Part shown: positions 36,073 to 44,292 of the stretch, piece after piece
Layout: every line of letters begins with the position of its first letter
Numbering within the stretch: position 1 is the first letter of the stretch
DNA from: Halobacteriovoraceae bacterium
GTDB lineage: Bacteria > Bdellovibrionota > Bacteriovoracia > Bacteriovoracales > Bacteriovoracaceae
DNA length: 64,000 nt
Direction: 5' to 3'
Assembly: GCA_020635135.1 (NCBI GenBank)
Contig: JACKAJ010000015.1
Coordinates: 310,001-374,000, forward strand
Made by a program: the position numbers and the translations under genes
Notes under the pieces: model-generated
Database searches by the model: none
Told to the model about the DNA's origin: nothing
Seen by the model: the letters and a program-made list of their open reading frames with translations, nothing else

Positions 36073-36440
36073 AAATTTCAAGAAGAATTCTTCTCATTCC
36101 CATGTTAGTGCTCATTATCTTAATAGGTAGTGAAGTTCAAAACAATTTCGAAGAAAAAAAGGAGATAGTTTTCACACCTCCTGCTGGTTACACAGCTGTT
36201 TACCTCGACCCAATGACCAATTTGATATTCTCAAAGGGCCAATTGATCTCAATTTACAAAGAAAATTATTCTCAAAAACTCTCTATAGGGATTTGGGAAA
36301 AAACTGATTTAAAAAGGACAAAAATATGGGTCCCTGAAAATAATGTTATTCGCGTTCTAAAAAATCAAAATGTAAAAATAGCTCCAGAAAAAACTTTTCC
36401 TCAATTATCAAAAGGCGAACAGTTTGAAATTTATTATTAA
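36069..36440 (+). CDS. short CpaB/RcpC-like protein
   Basis: 123 residues: an N-terminal membrane anchor or signal (RILLIPMLVLIILIG), then TPPAGYTAVYLDPMTNLIFSKGQ. This resembles the CpaB region where the protein passes from the SAF domain into the RcpC domain (P-x-G-x-x-A-V ... G-x-x-V/L). CpaB normally exceeds 250 residues, so this would be a much reduced form. CpaB assists the secretin of Tad pili. Its position between the pilin and the secretin supports the call, which stays tentative. Confidence 0.5.
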   Translation: MKISRRILLIPMLVLIILIGSEVQNNFEEKKEIVFTPPAGYTAVYLDPMTNLIFSKGQLISIYKENYSQKLSIGIWEKTDLKRTKIWVPENNVIRVLKNQNVKIAPEKTFPQLSKGEQFEIYY

Positions 36441-36750
36441 AATTATATTTTTTTCACTTTCACTATTTTCAAATTTAAGTTGGGGACAAGAAAAACCAAT
36501 TGTCTTTAAATATAAATTACACAAAGAACAAGCTTTACTCGCACGAGAAATATTTCACAAGATAACAAAAATTCCTTTGAATCTTACCACCATTAAATGG
36601 TCTGCAAATCCTTGCTTATTAGAAACAACTAACAAGCATCTTATTTTTTGTTTGGATTCAGAAAGCGAACTTCACTTGCTCTTTCAGCAAGGAAATATAG
36701 TGAATGAAACTTATCGCGTATTTAGGATAAATGAAAATGATGAACTGTAA
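36424..36750 (+). CDS. small exported protein of the Flp/Tad operon
   Basis: 108 residues from a TTG at 36424, inside the end of the upstream gene. Signal peptide to about LSWGQ. The mature part has a Cys pair (PCLLET, IFCLDS) and no recognised motif. Position and export suggest a periplasmic accessory factor of the pilus. It overlaps the next frame by 20 bases. Confidence 0.55.
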   Translation: MKFIIKIIFFSLSLFSNLSWGQEKPIVFKYKLHKEQALLAREIFHKITKIPLNLTTIKWSANPCLLETTNKHLIFCLDSESELHLLFQQGNIVNETYRVFRINENDEL

Positions 36751-38194
36751 TGGAAATTACTTTCCAGGATGCACAGAAAATTTAGGAGTTGTTCCTTTGT
36801 TTCTGTTGTCAGCCTTTCTTTGCTTTCCAATTTTTGTTGCTTTTCTCTTTCTTACCGAACGAGTTTGCTTTGTCTTTGACGCCATGGGTATAACCTCTTC
36901 AAAATCATTAATTGCGGGGCACAGATTCTCTTATTTTCTATTTTTTGTCAAAATAATTTTACTGCAGGGGGTTGTTTGGGGCGCAGAGCCGGACAAGACG
37001 TTAATCTTTTCCAAAGGCGAGCAAAAGATTATTCATTTCGAGAGCTTAAGCCATTACTCACTAGGAAATCCTGAGGTTATTAGCAAAAAACTTAGTCTTC
37101 CTAAAAAAACTCTGTACCTCAAAGGTAAGAAGATGGGCTATACGGATCTCATACTTTGGGACAAGAGCAAGCACAAACAGCACTATCACATCTATGTCCT
37201 CTCAAAACGAGAGGCCCTCAAAATGGCCGATCTCATTCAATCCATCCAATTTTTGCCTTTAGAAATTCAATTTCAAGGAACGGGAGTGAAGGTTTCAGGA
37301 ACTCTAGATCGCTTAGAGGAATTAGAATTTTTCGAGAAAATTAAAAGAGACTGGAAAAAACCTCTTTGGAATGCCGTGAACTATACCCAAAAGCTTCAAA
37401 AGCAATTGATTTCAAAAATATACTTAGAATTTTTTCAACGAAAGATACAGTCCTATTCTTGTCAATTGGGTCAAGATCAAATTTTTCTCTGTCACTATAA
37501 ATCGTTTTCAAGACTTACTGACTTAGAAAAACTCTTTAGTCTTAAGTATGGCATTCAATTCAATTATCACCCCTTAAGCATTTCAGAATCTAACTTTCGT
37601 CTTAGCTTTAAAATTGTTCAAGTAGAGCGTCACGACGGGAAAGAATTCTCACTTGGTCTCTACCAGCTCTCTGGCACCATCAAGAGCCTCATCAATATCG
37701 GAGAAATAAGTCTCATCGAAAATAATGCAGTCAATGCACTCAATCAGCACTTCAAATTCAAAACACTCGCTGAACCTGAAATTACCACCAATCTCAACAC
37801 ACCTGGGAAAATTAATTTAGGTATGTCTCATCCTTATCCCCAACTTCAAAGAAGTGAAAATATTGTTCAAACTGACTGGAAGGATACAGGGTTAAAAATC
37901 GACTACCAATTACAAAATCACTCCAGTGATCTAAAACTTAAATACTCCATTGAACTCTCTTCGCATTCAGATGGTGGAATTAAACAAAGTCGAGAACACG
38001 CAGAACTTAGTGTTGAACGATCTTCCCAATTTATCCCCATCTTTCATACAGGGCTTCAACAAAACCAATCATCAAAAGAAGGGATTCCCTTGCTTTCAAA
38101 TATTCCCATTCTTGGCCATTTTTTTAGTTATTCACGAACAACTCATAACTTTAAATGCATTATTGGCTTCGTAAAGGTTGAGCATGCTCCGTAG
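36731..38194 (+). CDS. secretin of the Flp/Tad system (CpaC/RcpA-like)
   Basis: Outer-membrane channel for the pilus. The likely mature start is after VVWGA (about residue 86). The N-domain LIFSKGEQKIIHFESLSHYS...LGNPEVI matches CpaC. C-terminally, AEPEITTNLNTPGKIN and the secretin hallmark GIPLLSNIPILGHFFSY are clear. The true start may be the ATG at 36884, which begins a normal signal sequence; the longer frame adds a second hydrophobic segment with several Cys. Up to 487 residues. It ends overlapping cpaF by 11 bases. Confidence 0.85.
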   Translation: MKMMNCNGNYFPGCTENLGVVPLFLLSAFLCFPIFVAFLFLTERVCFVFDAMGITSSKSLIAGHRFSYFLFFVKIILLQGVVWGAEPDKTLIFSKGEQKIIHFESLSHYSLGNPEVISKKLSLPKKTLYLKGKKMGYTDLILWDKSKHKQHYHIYVLSKREALKMADLIQSIQFLPLEIQFQGTGVKVSGTLDRLEELEFFEKIKRDWKKPLWNAVNYTQKLQKQLISKIYLEFFQRKIQSYSCQLGQDQIFLCHYKSFSRLTDLEKLFSLKYGIQFNYHPLSISESNFRLSFKIVQVERHDGKEFSLGLYQLSGTIKSLINIGEISLIENNAVNALNQHFKFKTLAEPEITTNLNTPGKINLGMSHPYPQLQRSENIVQTDWKDTGLKIDYQLQNHSSDLKLKYSIELSSHSDGGIKQSREHAELSVERSSQFIPIFHTGLQQNQSSKEGIPLLSNIPILGHFFSYSRTTHNFKCIIGFVKVEHAP

Positions 38195-39203
38195 TCAAAA
38201 TACTGATTTTATAAATTCGTTTTATAAAGCTCTCAATAGTGGAATTGCTCCATCACAAATTCTTAATTACTTTCAAGAGACTCCCGCTATTAAGGACTGG
38301 CTTGCCCCACTCTTTGAAATGCAATTTTTAGAAGAGCTACTCCTGAAATATCATCCCAATGAAATAATCTTTCATGGAAAAAACTGCTTAGAAGTGCGCA
38401 ATCCTTTTGGGAAACAAGTTCTCAACTATCCTATGACTGATGAGGAATTGTGTTTGTGCTTTGAGTGGCTGGCCCTTCGCGAAGGTACTCCTTGGAACAT
38501 GGCCCACCCTGTTGCCCACTTTAAATACCAACTCTCTCAATTTCATTTACGAATATCGTTATTACAAAATTCACTTAGCCTTCGAACTCATAAATATTTT
38601 ATTCGTATTCTTCATCAAAAAAATTTTCACTTAAGCGATTTTCAAATAACGACCTCAATTGAAAAACAAATAGTCACAATGCTTCAAGCTAAAAGAAATA
38701 TCATCATCTCAGGTGCAACGGAATCAGGAAAAACGACCTTGCTCAATACTTTGCTCAATAAACTTCCAACTTCTGAACATATTATTAGCCTCGAAGACAC
38801 TGAAGAGCTGAAGCTTACCCAACCAACACACACTCAACTTATCGGTACAAAAACTTTTAATCTCAAAAAACTTCTTCATTTTTCCTTGCGACTTTCACCT
38901 GATCGCTTAGTCATGGGTGAATTGCGAGGCTCAGAAATCGAAGCTTTTATATTAGCACAAAACACGGGGCATAAAGGCTTGATGGCCACGGTGCATGCAA
39001 ACTCTGCCCGGGACGCTTTAGTGCGCCTGGGAACTTTGTTCGAGCTTTCCCTGGAAAAGACAAGCATTCCCTTTGAAACCATCATGAAATTGATTTGCCA
39101 GAACATTGATTACGTTATCCACATAGAAAATAAAAGAATCAAAGAATTGATCAAGGTTCACGGGCATGACCAAGGGCAGTGCCTCTATGATTTTGTTGCT
39201 TAA
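38184..39203 (+). CDS. cpaF: CpaF/TadA-family secretion ATPase
   Basis: The ATG at 38184 lies inside the secretin end with AAAGG upstream. 339 residues. Walker A SGATESGKTTLL (about 177-186 from ATG), an Asp/Glu box ISLEDTEEL, Walker B RLVMGELRGSE and His box GHKGLMATVHANS are all in place, with the order and wording of CpaF/TadA ATPases. It powers Flp pilus assembly. The N-terminal domain is short compared with CpaF. No TadB/TadC gene follows; the next gene is a nucleotide enzyme 29 bases on. Confidence 0.93.
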   Translation: MLRSQNTDFINSFYKALNSGIAPSQILNYFQETPAIKDWLAPLFEMQFLEELLLKYHPNEIIFHGKNCLEVRNPFGKQVLNYPMTDEELCLCFEWLALREGTPWNMAHPVAHFKYQLSQFHLRISLLQNSLSLRTHKYFIRILHQKNFHLSDFQITTSIEKQIVTMLQAKRNIIISGATESGKTTLLNTLLNKLPTSEHIISLEDTEELKLTQPTHTQLIGTKTFNLKKLLHFSLRLSPDRLVMGELRGSEIEAFILAQNTGHKGLMATVHANSARDALVRLGTLFELSLEKTSIPFETIMKLICQNIDYVIHIENKRIKELIKVHGHDQGQCLYDFVA

Positions 39204-39232
39204 GGCTTTTAAACCGGCTACTCTTTTTCTCT

Positions 39233-40255
39233 ATGAATAAAAGAGCCTTAACCTACGACGATGTTTTATTAATACCAACCTATAATCACTATGAATCGAG
39301 ACGAATTGTGGAAACGAAAGTTCTCGATCGCAGTGAAAAACTGGAACTCGAACTTCCTGTGATGACTGCCAATATGGATACTGTGACTGAATCCAAGATG
39401 GCGAACTTCATTGGTGAAAAAGGAGGCATTGGCTTTCTTCATCGATTTCTCAGCATTGAAAGAAACGTCGAAGAGTTTAAAAAGTGTAAATTTAAAACTG
39501 TGGTTTCTATTGGTTGTAGTGAAAAAGAACTTGAAAGGGCCCAAGCTTTAAGAGATGCAGGGGCTCAGTATTTTTGCATTGACGTGGCCCATGCTCATGC
39601 TCGCTACGTTGGGCGAACTATAAAAAAATTGAGAGAGTTTTTAGGCAAAAATTCCTGTATCATCGGTGGAAATGTTGCCACTTATGCAGGAGCTGACTAC
39701 CTCGCCAGTTGTGGCGCTGATATTATCAAAGTTGGAATTGGTGGCGGCAGCGTGTGTACCACTCGGATTAAAACTGGTTTTGGAGTTCCCATGCTAACCT
39801 CCATTGAAGAGTGTGCACGGGTCGATCGTTCGATTATCGCCGATGGCGGAATTCGCACTTCTGGAGATATCGTTAAGGCTTTAGCCTTCGGAGCTGACTT
39901 TGTCATGATCGGAAGTTTGTTGGCGGGAACAGGACCAACTCCTGGTCGCGTGCACGAGAGAGAAAACCCAGACGGTTCGATCTTTAAGTATAAAGTCTAT
40001 CGAGGAATGGCGAGTTTAGAAGTTCAAGAAGAGTATCGCGGGAATATGCCTGGCTGGAAAACAGCGGAAGGCGTGGCCACGGAAGTGGAAGCTAAAAATA
40101 ATGAAGAAGAAATTATCGCCGATATCATTGGTGGTCTTCGTTCTGGGATGACCTATGCGGGAGCTTCTACGATCCGCGAACTGCAACGCAAACTCGATTT
40201 TATCGAAATTACTCAAAGTGGAAGAATTGAAAGTCTTCCTCACAGAACTCTTTAG
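39233..40255 (+). CDS. guaC: GMP reductase / CBS-less IMP dehydrogenase family
   Basis: 340 residues of the IMPDH/GMPR TIM barrel: LTYDDVLLIPTYNHYESR, VMTANMDTVTESKMA, KVGIGGGSVCTTRIKTGFG with catalytic Cys175, IIADGGIRTSGDIVKALAFGADFVMIG, then KYKVYRGMAS and SGMTYAGAS. It lacks the CBS module of most IMPDHs. Phrases such as RTSGDIVKA, ERENPDG, AEGVATEV and IIGGLRSGMTYAGA resemble GMP reductase more than IMPDH. GMP reductase converts GMP to IMP with NADPH. The reverse assignment (a CBS-less IMPDH) cannot be excluded. No Shine-Dalgarno is visible. Confidence 0.82.
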   Translation: MNKRALTYDDVLLIPTYNHYESRRIVETKVLDRSEKLELELPVMTANMDTVTESKMANFIGEKGGIGFLHRFLSIERNVEEFKKCKFKTVVSIGCSEKELERAQALRDAGAQYFCIDVAHAHARYVGRTIKKLREFLGKNSCIIGGNVATYAGADYLASCGADIIKVGIGGGSVCTTRIKTGFGVPMLTSIEECARVDRSIIADGGIRTSGDIVKALAFGADFVMIGSLLAGTGPTPGRVHERENPDGSIFKYKVYRGMASLEVQEEYRGNMPGWKTAEGVATEVEAKNNEEEIIADIIGGLRSGMTYAGASTIRELQRKLDFIEITQSGRIESLPHRTL

Positions 40256-40281
40256 AGACAATTAAGTTCATGGAGATCTCA

Positions 40282-40752
40282 ATGAAATACATAATCAATG
40301 GGTTATTTGCCCTTGTGATCACTTCAACCTCTTATGCCAATCTCTGCGAAAGCCTGCCAGCTGGAGAATTCAATTGCCTCAATACTGATAAAGAAGAATG
40401 GAGTGTTCGTATTGCCCATGAAAAAAATGCTCTTGGACTGGACATGATAGCGATAACTCCTCGAGGAAATGGTGATAGCTTTTACGATCGTCTTGCTATT
40501 TATTGGCCAACTATCGTTGTCCCGCTTAATTCTCAAAAATCTGATTATAGTGAAAGAAGATCCAGTATGAGTTTTGAAGAGTTTGATAAAGTTATTTGCA
40601 AGAGAAATAAAATCATAGTGAAAACAAAAACAAATTACAGTGACAAAACTCAATCTAAACATACGACAATCTATCGTTTAAAAGATCATCACCTTAAAGT
40701 GAGAACACACTCAGGTTTATTTCATCACAGTGGATTTGACTGCTCTCTATAA
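40282..40752 (+). CDS. small exported protein, unknown
   Basis: The ATG at 40282 (GGAG above it) begins MKYIINGLFALVITSTSYA, a signal peptide; an ATG four codons earlier is less likely. About 156 residues. Four Cys (NLCESL, FNCLN, VICKRN, FDCSL) suggest two disulfides. It resembles in size and Cys spacing the small exported pair at 19.4-20.2 kb, but no alignable core is convincing. Follows guaC closely. Confidence 0.7.
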   Translation: MKYIINGLFALVITSTSYANLCESLPAGEFNCLNTDKEEWSVRIAHEKNALGLDMIAITPRGNGDSFYDRLAIYWPTIVVPLNSQKSDYSERRSSMSFEEFDKVICKRNKIIVKTKTNYSDKTQSKHTTIYRLKDHHLKVRTHSGLFHHSGFDCSL

Positions 40753-40767
40753 TGAAATTCGTCTTTA

Positions 40768-41040
40768 TTAAGAAAGTTTAAGTGTTGTCATTCTGTTCAA
40801 AAGCTCATTGAGCTTATCAAGATTATTAGCACAGTCAATTTCTATGATTTTCATAGGCGAAGTTTCCCCAGAAACGATCATTAAATTCTTTGATGGAACC
40901 TGAATAGCTTTTGAGAGAAAGCGTATCAATTCCTTATTAGCCTTCCCCTTCTCAGGTGCTGCACTAATAGAAACTTTTAACCACTGATCTCCATAAACAC
41001 CTAAAATTTTTGTTGCTGAAGAACCGGGGGTAATTTTCAA
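40768..41040 (-). CDS. DUF167 (YggU-like) protein, start uncertain
   Basis: The DUF167 core is clear: KITPGSSATKILGVYGDQWLKVSISAAPEKGKANKELIRFLSKAIQVP followed by SGETSPMKIIEI. This small basic fold has no settled biochemical role. The only ordinary start is a TTG at 41040, which places the initiator inside the first conserved strand. The same frame stays open upstream, and residues IVRLNLKI just before the TTG read like the start of the domain, so a non-standard start (for example ATT) or a small frameshift relative to the nearby ATG is possible. Downstream of the 41127 gene, 86 bases apart. Confidence 0.75.
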   Translation of the reverse strand: MKITPGSSATKILGVYGDQWLKVSISAAPEKGKANKELIRFLSKAIQVPSKNLMIVSGETSPMKIIEIDCANNLDKLNELLNRMTTLKLS

Positions 41041-41126
41041 ATTGAGTCGAACAATGTACTGATCATTTTTTAAGTGAACCGAAAGAAATGGATGAGATTT
41101 TGTATACTGAGAAAAGTCAGTAGGCT

Positions 41127-41693
41127 CTATTCTGTGCCTCTCATAACGTAAACTTCGCTATAGCGTTCGTCATAGATGTACACATTCAAGTGACTAACGT
41201 CATCGTCTGAATCAGCTCCATCTTTGTAATAAACAAAAGTGCGAATGAACGGATCTTTTTCAAGATCTTGATAACTATTAAAAAGTATATCGCGTTGTTT
41301 TTGAACTACTTTTGAAGACTTGCCATATTCGAAGCAGTAAATGTTGTAGAGGATACTTCGCATGTCATCCACATTGGGAAGAGAGCGAGATATTTGCTCA
41401 CCAATATGCATGTAATAATCATCTATCTTTTCAGACTCAGAAATAACATCAATTAATTCGTAATCACTAAGCTGTGAAGTTTGTGAATTTTTTTTGAGTT
41501 TTATAACTTCATTTTTAATACTGGCCGGAGCATCATGACTAATTTTACAAGCACTCCCATCCAAAGAAAGTGGCTTTAACACTTTAATATTTTTATAGAA
41601 ATTAATAAGAACAGAAGACTGCAAACCATCAATGTTGGCGTGACCAAAAACTGAAAATAAACAAAATGTCAAAAAAACAAATAGTTTTTTCAT
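41127..41693 (-). CDS. exported protein, unknown
   Basis: 188 residues with a signal peptide (LFVFLTFCLFSVFGHA). The mature part is helical and polar; two Cys (SACKIS, IYCFEY) may pair. No family recognised. First gene of a minus-strand unit with the DUF167 gene; its start faces feoA, with about 190 bases between. Confidence 0.72.
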   Translation of the reverse strand: MKKLFVFLTFCLFSVFGHANIDGLQSSVLINFYKNIKVLKPLSLDGSACKISHDAPASIKNEVIKLKKNSQTSQLSDYELIDVISESEKIDDYYMHIGEQISRSLPNVDDMRSILYNIYCFEYGKSSKVVQKQRDILFNSYQDLEKDPFIRTFVYYKDGADSDDDVSHLNVYIYDERYSEVYVMRGTE

Positions 41694-41788
41694 GATCTAG
41701 AACATTCCCTTGGTTCGTTTTATATGGGATAAGATACCAAAAAAATTACATTTTGGAAAGTTTTGCTTGTAAAATTCACACTCTCATA

Positions 41789-41862
41789 TTGACAATTTGT
41801 CAGTAAAAATAAACTCCATGAAAACAATGTTTTACAAGCCTAATAATTGTTTGATATATTAT
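41789..41862 (+). promoter_or_regulatory. candidate feoAB control region
   Basis: Two palindromes lie above feoA: TGACA-ATT-TGTCA (41790-41802), overlapping a TTGACA, and AAAACA-A-TGTTTT (41821-41833). A plausible promoter is TTTACA (41831) with TATATT (41855), spacer 18. Neither palindrome matches the E. coli Fur box, so the iron regulator is not identified. Confidence 0.35.
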
Positions 41863-41886
41863 ACTCTCTCGAAGGACAGCATACGT

Positions 41887-42117
41887 ATGAGTAATAGTAA
41901 AAAGTTGAGTGACTTTAAAGAAAACTCCGTGGTTATTATCTCTTCTGAACAAGAAATTCCTCTGAAGCTCAGTCAGCAAGGTCTCATTGCTGGCGAGAAA
42001 GTCCGTATCATCCAAAACAAACGAGGCTGTCCAATACTTTTAGAGTTGCGAACTGTGCGATTAGGTATTAAGAGAAGGGATGCGAACCAGTTGTTTGCGA
42101 GTTTAGAAACGCCATGA
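41887..42117 (+). CDS. feoA: ferrous iron transport protein A
   Basis: The ATG at 41887 with GAAGGA about ten bases upstream gives 76 residues, the normal FeoA size; a longer frame from 41797 runs through the promoter region. SH3-like core: LSQQGLIAGEKVRIIQNKRGCPILLELRTVRLGIKRRDANQL, as in FeoA. Supports FeoB function. Stop overlaps feoB start as ATGA. Confidence 0.9.
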   Translation: MSNSKKLSDFKENSVVIISSEQEIPLKLSQQGLIAGEKVRIIQNKRGCPILLELRTVRLGIKRRDANQLFASLETP

Positions 42118-43985
42118 GTACGACTTTTGCCCTTTTAGGGCCTCCCAATTCAGGAAAATCCAGCCTCTTCAACGCTTTGACGGGGAAGAATCAAAAAATT
42201 GCCAATTACCCTGGAGTGACGGTTGAAAGTGCCGTTGGCCAAATATCAGAAAACATCACTCTCATTGACTTACCAGGGATTTATGGCCTCAAAGCTTATA
42301 GTGTCGATGAACGCATTAGTCGCGATTACATCCTCAAAAATGGCGAAAATCGCTTTCTCCACAAGTTTAGCTCTGGTGAACTCGACTACCATACCTTAAT
42401 TGTTGTTGCTGATGCCTCTCAATTGAAAAGATCGCTTTACCTCTGTTTGGAACTCATTAAGCTTAACTTACCTATACTGCTGGTTCTGAATCGCACTGAT
42501 ATTGCGAAGAAGCGTCAACAAGTCATTAATACTGTCAGGCTCCAGGAGCTCTTAGGAATTCCTGTGATCGAAACTTCTTGCTTTGATAAGCTCTCAATCG
42601 AAAGACTCAAAATGAAAGTTGAAGAGATGGCCCAGTCACAAATAACACCTACAACTCCTCCCAGTGTCCGGGAGCTCCACCAAATTATTCAAAAAACAGA
42701 CTGGTCACAAAAAACTTATCGTAAAATTGATGAAATTTTATCTGAGAGTGTCGAAAGAGAGATCCTCCCCGATACAGTCGTCGAAAAGCTTGATAAATTT
42801 CTGATCCATCCTCTTTGGGGAATGGTTGCCTTATTAGGTGTCCTATATATTGTCTTTCAAACACTCTTTACTATCTCTGGCCCCTTTCAAGACGGTATTA
42901 CCTTTCTCTTCGATTCTCTGGGGGCTTATGTTTCTGAACTCACTATTCCTACGGCCCTCAAAAGTTTGCTGGTCGATGGGATCATTGCTGGTATTGGCGG
43001 GATTCTCGTCTTCCTACCGCAAATTCTCTTTCTTTATTTCTTTTTAGGGATTCTTGAAGACAGCGGTTATATGGCCAGAGTGGCTTATTTGCTCGATTCA
43101 TACATGGCGAGACTTGGGCTTCCAGGTAAATCAGTTATTCCCCTTTTAAGTTCTCATGCCTGTGCCATACCTGGAATTATGTCGATTCGCACACTATCGA
43201 ATAATCGCGATAGGATCGTCACAATGCTACTCGCTCCTATTATGACTTGTTCGGCCCGTTTACCTGTATACACTCTTTTACTTGCAACTTTTCTTCCACT
43301 TAAATTTCAAGGTTTCGGATTGCTGCTGCTTTACATGGCCTCCATTCTTACTAGCTTTGTTGTGGCGTTTGCTCTCAAATTTATACTTCCGCCTGAGAAT
43401 GCTCAGTATCTGCTCTTGGATCTTCCTCACTATCAAATTCCCCAGATGAAACTTCTCTTGCAGAATGTTTTGAGAAAAGCAAAGCTCTTCATTAAAAAGG
43501 CTGGGACAATTATTCTAGGACTCACTGTCGTCCTGTGGTTTTTGAGTTATTTTCCAAGACCAGAAACCCCTGAGACCCCACACAATATCGAAGAAAGTTA
43601 TGCGGGAACCATTGGCCGCACTTTTCAGCCCATTTTTGCCCCGCTTGGGTTTGACTCCAAAATGACGACCGCTCTTATTCCTAGTTTTGCTGCTCGCGAG
43701 ATTATGGTTGCCACTATGGGAACAGTTCTCGCTATTGAAGATGCTGAGTCTGATTCTGGTATTGCCGAGCTTCAGGACAAGATTAAAACGCTCTATCCAA
43801 TAAGCTCTATTATTGCGCTTTTGGTTTGGTTTATCTTTGCTCCCCAATGTATCGCCACTTTTGCAGTCCTTAAAAAAGAGACAGTAAGCTACAAATGGCC
43901 TTTTATTACTTTTGGGTACACTCTCGCTTTAGCTTATAGTCTAAGCTTTGTGGCCCATCAAATGGCAATTTTCTTTATTTCTTAG
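42114..43985 (+). CDS. feoB: ferrous iron transporter B
   Basis: Inner-membrane Fe2+ uptake. An N-terminal G domain: G1 GPPNSGKS (9-16), G2 PGVTVE, G3 DLPG, G4 NRTD in place of the usual NKxD. Transmembrane core with the Gate motifs RVAYLLD...GLPGKSVIPLL...CAIPGIMS and SFAAREIMVATMG. 623 residues, shorter than the 773-residue E. coli protein, mainly from a trimmed insert and tail. No FeoC follows. Its last 11 bases overlap the convergent HMA gene. Confidence 0.95.
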   Translation: MSTTFALLGPPNSGKSSLFNALTGKNQKIANYPGVTVESAVGQISENITLIDLPGIYGLKAYSVDERISRDYILKNGENRFLHKFSSGELDYHTLIVVADASQLKRSLYLCLELIKLNLPILLVLNRTDIAKKRQQVINTVRLQELLGIPVIETSCFDKLSIERLKMKVEEMAQSQITPTTPPSVRELHQIIQKTDWSQKTYRKIDEILSESVEREILPDTVVEKLDKFLIHPLWGMVALLGVLYIVFQTLFTISGPFQDGITFLFDSLGAYVSELTIPTALKSLLVDGIIAGIGGILVFLPQILFLYFFLGILEDSGYMARVAYLLDSYMARLGLPGKSVIPLLSSHACAIPGIMSIRTLSNNRDRIVTMLLAPIMTCSARLPVYTLLLATFLPLKFQGFGLLLLYMASILTSFVVAFALKFILPPENAQYLLLDLPHYQIPQMKLLLQNVLRKAKLFIKKAGTIILGLTVVLWFLSYFPRPETPETPHNIEESYAGTIGRTFQPIFAPLGFDSKMTTALIPSFAAREIMVATMGTVLAIEDAESDSGIAELQDKIKTLYPISSIIALLVWFIFAPQCIATFAVLKKETVSYKWPFITFGYTLALAYSLSFVAHQMAIFFIS

Positions 43986-44292
43986 ATTTCTTGTCTTTGG
44001 CAGCTTCTTTAGTGTCTTCCACTAAATAGTACCCACTATCGAGTTCAATGCGACGAATTTCTTTTTTAGTAAGTTTTTCGGGAGTATTAAAAGTAATCTC
44101 AACTTTGTCACCGGGAATATCAAAATTAAGTTTCTTAATTTTTTTATGTTTTTTACTCGCTTCAGTGATCATTTCCGTGCATTTTTCGCAGGTCAAATTA
44201 ACTTTGTAAGTGACTTTGAGATCTTTTGTCTCAGCGAGTAGAGAAAAAGTTAAAAATAAATTAGTTACCAGTACCGCAATTATCCGAATCAC
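43975..44292 (-). CDS. exported HMA-like metal-binding protein
   Basis: The start GTG at 44292 (GGAGAAG six bases upstream) lies inside the end of the preceding lipoprotein gene and begins a signal sequence, VIRIIAVLVTNLFLTFSLLAE. Mature protein about 85 residues: VNLTCEKCTEMI carries CxxC (Cys35, Cys38) in the position of the heavy-metal-associated motif, followed by the beta-alpha-beta pattern of ferredoxin-like HMA domains and a Lys-rich tail. It lacks the usual Met of GMxCxxC, so Cu specificity is uncertain. It lies next to feoB but on the opposite strand. Confidence 0.72.
   Translation of the reverse strand: MIRIIAVLVTNLFLTFSLLAETKDLKVTYKVNLTCEKCTEMITEASKKHKKIKKLNFDIPGDKVEITFNTPEKLTKKEIRRIELDSGYYLVEDTKEAAKDKKSKK

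Noticed and set aside
35930..36130. 66-codon GTG frame in the Tad operon
   Set aside because: It overlaps the CpaB-like gene by 60 bases out of frame, and the 35926 frame has start/stop coupling at both ends.
41821..41833. AAAACA-A-TGTTTT palindrome as a Fur box
   Set aside because: It does not resemble GATAATGATAATCATTATC, so naming Fur is unjustified; kept only as an unassigned palindrome.
41797..41886. N-terminal extension of FeoA
   Set aside because: The 30 extra residues have no FeoA counterpart and cover palindromes and a promoter candidate; the ATG at 41887 has a good ribosome site.
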